DNA of 9,793 nt from an uncultured Eubacteriales bacterium (lineage in GTDB: Bacteria; Bacillota; Clostridia; Oscillospirales; CAG-272), in the NCBI GenBank assembly GCA_934417455.1, contig CAKRWK010000026.1, positions 1 through 9,793 on the forward strand, given 5' to 3'. Below, piece after piece: positions 6,916 to 9,793 of this stretch. The position numbers and the translations under genes are program-made. A model generated the notes under the pieces. It saw nothing but the letters and a program-made list of their open reading frames with translations, was not told the origin of the DNA and did not search any database. The first letter of the stretch is position 1. Every line of letters starts with the position of its first letter.

Positions 6916-6964
6916 AAAAACGGCGGTTTCCAATGTTTTCTGCATTGGAAACCGCCGTTTTTTT
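6916..6964. terminator. Bidirectional intrinsic terminator between nagB and the repeat-protein gene
   Basis: Bases 6916-6935 and 6943-6962 are perfect 20-bp inverted repeats around the 7-base loop TTTTCTG. The core is CGGCGG and the right arm runs into seven Ts; the left arm starts with five As, so it also serves minus-strand transcripts. It lies 19 bases after the nagB stop and 43 bases beyond the end of the convergent repeat-protein gene. Confidence 0.94.
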
Positions 6965-7007
6965 CATGGATATATTAAGCGTACATCAAACAGTCTCTTT
7001 GTTTTCC

Positions 7008-9793
7008 TCAGGCCGCTTCCTCACGGATGAGCGGATAGTAGGCCTCATATCTGAGGTAGTCACGTAACAGGCTGCTATTATAGTTTCCCATGGTGTCGGC
7101 GGATATGGCGGTGCCGTTTCGCGTCCATCCTTCTGTTACTTTGAAATCGAAAAATTTGGTTTGCGTGAAAATGGTGGAAGAAAAACTGGTATCTGTCGTG
7201 CTGAAAGCATGGCAGCCGATTTTCCGGATGCCGGTCCCGAACGTTACACTGGTATACTGGCAGTCACCGAAAGCCCAGTCTCCGATTTCTTCAAGACAGT
7301 CAGGAAGTACAAGCTCTGACGTTCTGTCGCGAAGATATACGAAAGCGTAAGGCCCGATGTAGGTGAGTTTTTCGGTGCCGTTGAAGTCTAACTCGGGAAT
7401 GCCGCAGTTCCGGAAAGCACTTTCTCCGATGGTTTCGACGTTTTTGCCGATGACGAGGGTCTGATCGCGGAGTTTTACGTTGTAAAACGCAAAGTTATCC
7501 ACGGCCGTGACGGGGTAGACCGTTCCGTCTATCGTAATGGTATTCGGAATTGTCACCGTGTTTCCTCCCTTCCACTCATTGAAAAGTTGAACCGCCAAAG
7601 CGGCTTTTCCGTCCTTAATGCGATAACGCAGGCCGTCCGCATAGACAAAATAACTGCCGTCGGGGGTAAGGTTGTTTTCTTTGCAATTGTAAATAACGGT
7701 GCAGTAGCGACCGAAATCCTTGTCCCAGTTTTCTCCCTTTTCCGCGGCTTCCACATAAATGACATGGCGACGGAAATCGGCGCGGTAGCCGATATTGCTG
7801 CCGTCAAAAATTTTCTCTCCGACGGTGGTGAGACTTTTCGGAAGCGTGATTTCAAAAAGAAGATCACATAAGCCGAAAGCTTGGCTGCCGAGCACTTTCA
7901 GGCCTTCCGGAAGGGAGATGTCAGCAAGTTTTTTGCACCAGTCAAAGGCGTTGTTGCCGATGGAAAGCAATCCGGACGGCAAGGTGACCTTGGTCAGGGC
8001 TTCGCATTTGAAGAAGGCACTATCCCCGATGCTGACAAGGCCTTCGGGCAGAATGACTTCCGTAAGGTTTTTGCATTCTTCAAAGGCGTTGTCGCAGATA
8101 ATCCGTGTGCCGTCACGGACGGTCAGGGTGCCCGATGCGGAAGACTTAATCAGGGCTGTACCCAGATACAGACAACCGTCCGCGTCGCTGCCCTTGAGGT
8201 AAAAGGGTGTGCCGCCAAATGCGCCGCGAGCGACCGTTTCAAGATTTTCACCGCCGGTGACGGCGGCAAGCGCCGAACAGCCCAAAAACGCACTGCCACC
8301 TATCGCGGTAACGCTGCTTCCGATGGTTGCCGACTGCAGATTTGTGAGCTCGGCGAACGCGTAGATACCGATGTCGGTAGCGCCGCTAATAACGACGCTC
8401 GTGAGGTCATTTCGGCCTTCAAACGCATAAGGCGTAATTTTATAGGCGTGTCCTTTGTAGTCCGAGGGCAGGGTCAGTGCGGTTTCCTCGCCTTCGTAGC
8501 CGCAGAGATAGTATTCGCCATCTCCTTCAAAGAAGATGAACCCGTCTACGTGTTTGATGTGGGTCGGCTCGTCTTTGGAAGCATACACGCCGAGAAGATA
8601 GGGCGCAAACGTTTTGTTATTGCCGGGATGGATGGCTTCCACCAAATGCGTGGCGTTGTTAAAAACGAAACCGTCAAGTCTTATGTTGCTGTTGAAAACA
8701 ACGCGTCGAAGCGCTTTACAGGCTGAAAATGCATAATAACCAATCGATTGGAGTGTTGCGGGGAATATCAGTTCCTCACCCAGCGACGTGCAACCGGCAA
8801 AAGCGCCTCTTTCAATGGTCGAAAGACCTTCCGCAAAGGTGATGCTCTGCAACGCCGTGCAGTCGTAGAAAGCAGATTCACCGATGGTTTCAAGAGAAGC
8901 GGGAAAATCGACCTCGGTCAGCGCCGTACAGCCGGAAAAGGCATACTTTACGATTTCGGTCAATGCCGTGTTGAATGTAACGCTCCGGAGCGAGGTGCAG
9001 TTTTCAAAGGCATACGAACCGACGACGGTGCAGGACGCGGGAAGCGTAACGGAGGTAATTTCCGTGTTTCCGCGGAACGCAAAACTTTTGATTTCCGTCA
9101 GCGTGTCCGGGAAGGTCAATTCGGTAATGCCGCGGGGCATCAGGAGTATTTCGGTTTGCTCTTTGTTGTAAAGCAGACCGCCGAAAACGGCATAGGTCGG
9201 ATGGTTTTCCGCCACGGTCAAGGTCGTCAGATCCGTTCCGAATGCTTCGAGGTTCATCTCGGTGATGAACGCGGGAATTTCAAAAGCGGTGACCGCGGCG
9301 AGAGAACCTTTGGCAAACCCGATGACCGGGTATTCCCTGAAGCCGACCTTGACCTTTTCGGGCACGGCCCCCGGTGTTGGGCTCTTAGCGCCGGTAACGG
9401 TCAGTGCGTCGTTCTCAAGACGGAAGGTATAATCGCCCGCATCGGTAGCCGAGCAGACGCCGGTCTGATTGTAGTAGGTTTTGAAAAGGTCAAAACTGCC
9501 TTCCACCTGATTCCAGTGAGAATCGGAGTTGATTCGTCCCTCGCAGTAGATTTTCAGATAAGATGCCTGCGCTTTCGGGAACATCCAGTCGCCGACGCTT
9601 GTGACCGTGGCCGGAATGGCAACGTAGACAAGGCCGTTTGTGTTGTAGAAAAGTTGACCCGGCAACTCGGTAAAACCGGGTTCGAGGATAACGCGCCGGA
9701 TCGATAAGAACGAGAAGGAAGCGGCGGAGAGAATCACGCGGTTGCCGAGAATTTTGGAGGGAACGCGCAAATCTTCGTTCATGACGCTCTTTT
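7008..9793 (-). CDS. BspA-type leucine-rich-repeat (LRR_5) protein, 5' truncated
   Basis: At least 924 residues are visible, ending at the TGA at 7008-7010. The frame stays open to the right edge. The ATG at 9782 has no convincing ribosome binding site and no signal peptide follows it, so the true N-terminus lies outside. (Residues here are numbered from that ATG.) The protein is built of 22-24-residue units of the form IGxxAFxxCxxLxxVxLPxxLxx, the Treponema/Bacteroides BspA-like LRR_5 family, arranged in four blocks. Between blocks are non-repeat modules, including YNKEQTEILLMPRG (205-218), GYEGEETALTLPSDYKG (428-444) and GTVYPVTAV (753-761). Such proteins are usually exported and mediate adhesion or host and matrix contact; that role is inferred. 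The C-terminus ends in LIREEAA with no LPxTG, transmembrane tail or SLH domain, so any anchor must be N-terminal or absent. It stands alone behind a terminator. Confidence 0.9.
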   Translation of the reverse strand, partial: KSVMNEDLRVPSKILGNRVILSAASFSFLSIRRVILEPGFTELPGQLFYNTNGLVYVAIPATVTSVGDWMFPKAQASYLKIYCEGRINSDSHWNQVEGSFDLFKTYYNQTGVCSATDAGDYTFRLENDALTVTGAKSPTPGAVPEKVKVGFREYPVIGFAKGSLAAVTAFEIPAFITEMNLEAFGTDLTTLTVAENHPTYAVFGGLLYNKEQTEILLMPRGITELTFPDTLTEIKSFAFRGNTEITSVTLPASCTVVGSYAFENCTSLRSVTFNTALTEIVKYAFSGCTALTEVDFPASLETIGESAFYDCTALQSITFAEGLSTIERGAFAGCTSLGEELIFPATLQSIGYYAFSACKALRRVVFNSNIRLDGFVFNNATHLVEAIHPGNNKTFAPYLLGVYASKDEPTHIKHVDGFIFFEGDGEYYLCGYEGEETALTLPSDYKGHAYKITPYAFEGRNDLTSVVISGATDIGIYAFAELTNLQSATIGSSVTAIGGSAFLGCSALAAVTGGENLETVARGAFGGTPFYLKGSDADGCLYLGTALIKSSASGTLTVRDGTRIICDNAFEECKNLTEVILPEGLVSIGDSAFFKCEALTKVTLPSGLLSIGNNAFDWCKKLADISLPEGLKVLGSQAFGLCDLLFEITLPKSLTTVGEKIFDGSNIGYRADFRRHVIYVEAAEKGENWDKDFGRYCTVIYNCKENNLTPDGSYFVYADGLRYRIKDGKAALAVQLFNEWKGGNTVTIPNTITIDGTVYPVTAVDNFAFYNVKLRDQTLVIGKNVETIGESAFRNCGIPELDFNGTEKLTYIGPYAFVYLRDRTSELVLPDCLEEIGDWAFGDCQYTSVTFGTGIRKIGCHAFSTTDTSFSSTIFTQTKFFDFKVTEGWTRNGTAISADTMGNYNSSLLRDYLRYEAYYPLIREEAA
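7197..9101 (-). repeat. Arrays of 23-codon leucine-rich repeats (four blocks)
   Basis: The conserved Ala-Phe of each unit falls at residues 235, 258, 281, 304, 327 and 351 (block 1, about 8694-9101); 453, 475, 498 and 521 (block 2, about 8193-8447); 566, 589, 612 and 635 (block 3, about 7800-8126); and 765, 789, 813, 837 and 859 (block 4, about 7197-7511). Blocks 1-3 keep a 22-24-residue period, mostly 23 (69 bases). Block 4 is mostly 24. The DNA copies have diverged, so this is a protein-level rather than a fresh nucleotide repeat. Confidence 0.88.
9318..9557 (-). repeat. Inter-block module, N-terminal copy of a duplicated unit
   Basis: Residues 76-155 read KIYCEG, then SHWN, a YYN segment, a GDYTFRLE strand and REYPVIGF. 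The same order recurs at residues 674-760 (about 7503-7763): VIYVEA, ENWDKDFG, VIYNC, GSYFVYADGLRYRI, VYPVTAV. Each copy leads into a leucine-rich-repeat region, which suggests an ancient duplication of a cap-plus-repeat unit about 598 residues long. The match is by eye and at protein level only. Confidence 0.5.

Noticed and set aside
7197..9101. Regular 69-base periodicity considered as a CRISPR or DNA tandem repeat
   Set aside because: The period is 23 codons in an open frame with diverged nucleotide copies, as expected for leucine-rich repeats; there are no identical repeats separated by unique spacers.
8748..9707. Plus-strand open frame (319 codons) opposite the repeat protein
   Set aside because: It is an antisense shadow; its openness follows from the regular codon pattern of the leucine-rich repeats on the minus strand.

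Overview
The window looks like a stretch of ordinary chromosome from a Bacillota (Firmicutes) bacterium, most likely a gut-type Clostridia lineage. This is inferred from several features: a perfect CIRCE operator before clpB, strong AGGAGG-type ribosome binding sites, a short (240-residue) NagB of the Bacillus/Clostridium type, a clostridial-type uridine kinase ending in a REFIPGG-like tail, an MnmA with a CxxC motif, and a very long BspA-type leucine-rich-repeat protein. Coding DNA is moderately GC-rich and the araC-nagB intergenic region is strongly AT-rich. No rRNA, tRNA, CRISPR array, insertion sequence, prophage or conjugation gene is visible.

Layout, left to right. Bases 1-95 are the tail of an unidentified plus-strand gene. 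After a strong hairpin (113-134) comes a two-gene plus-strand unit, a uridine kinase family protein (163-1098) and mnmA (1110-2174), separated by 11 bases. A 21-bp bidirectional terminator hairpin ends mnmA and the convergent clpB (2251-4863, minus). Upstream of clpB lie a sigma-A-like promoter and a perfect CIRCE inverted repeat, which puts this disaggregase under the HrcA heat-shock repressor. Further right, and also on minus, is an AraC-family regulator (5061-5912) with its own terminator.

The 261-bp region between the araC-type gene and the divergent nagB (6174-6896, plus) is the most informative regulatory DNA here. It holds two direct copies of a 12-base element spaced exactly 21 bp apart, a third inverted copy and a fourth near the nagB ribosome binding site, together with predicted promoters in both directions. 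The simplest reading is that the AraC-type protein senses an amino sugar or related metabolite, controls nagB (glucosamine-6-phosphate deaminase) and regulates itself. A second bidirectional terminator (6916-6964) separates nagB from the last gene.

Bases 7008-9793 (minus) are the C-terminal 928 or so codons of a BspA-like surface or secreted protein made of blocks of 22-24-residue leucine-rich repeats split by non-repeat modules. Its N-terminus lies beyond the right edge. The genes do not form one pathway: the window combines tRNA modification and nucleotide salvage, protein quality control, amino-sugar catabolism with a local regulator, and a cell-surface protein. I found no convincing previously undescribed multi-gene system. 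The best leads are the araC-nagB operator architecture, the CIRCE position relative to the clpB promoter, the free-standing kinase domain, and the large-scale duplication inside the repeat protein.
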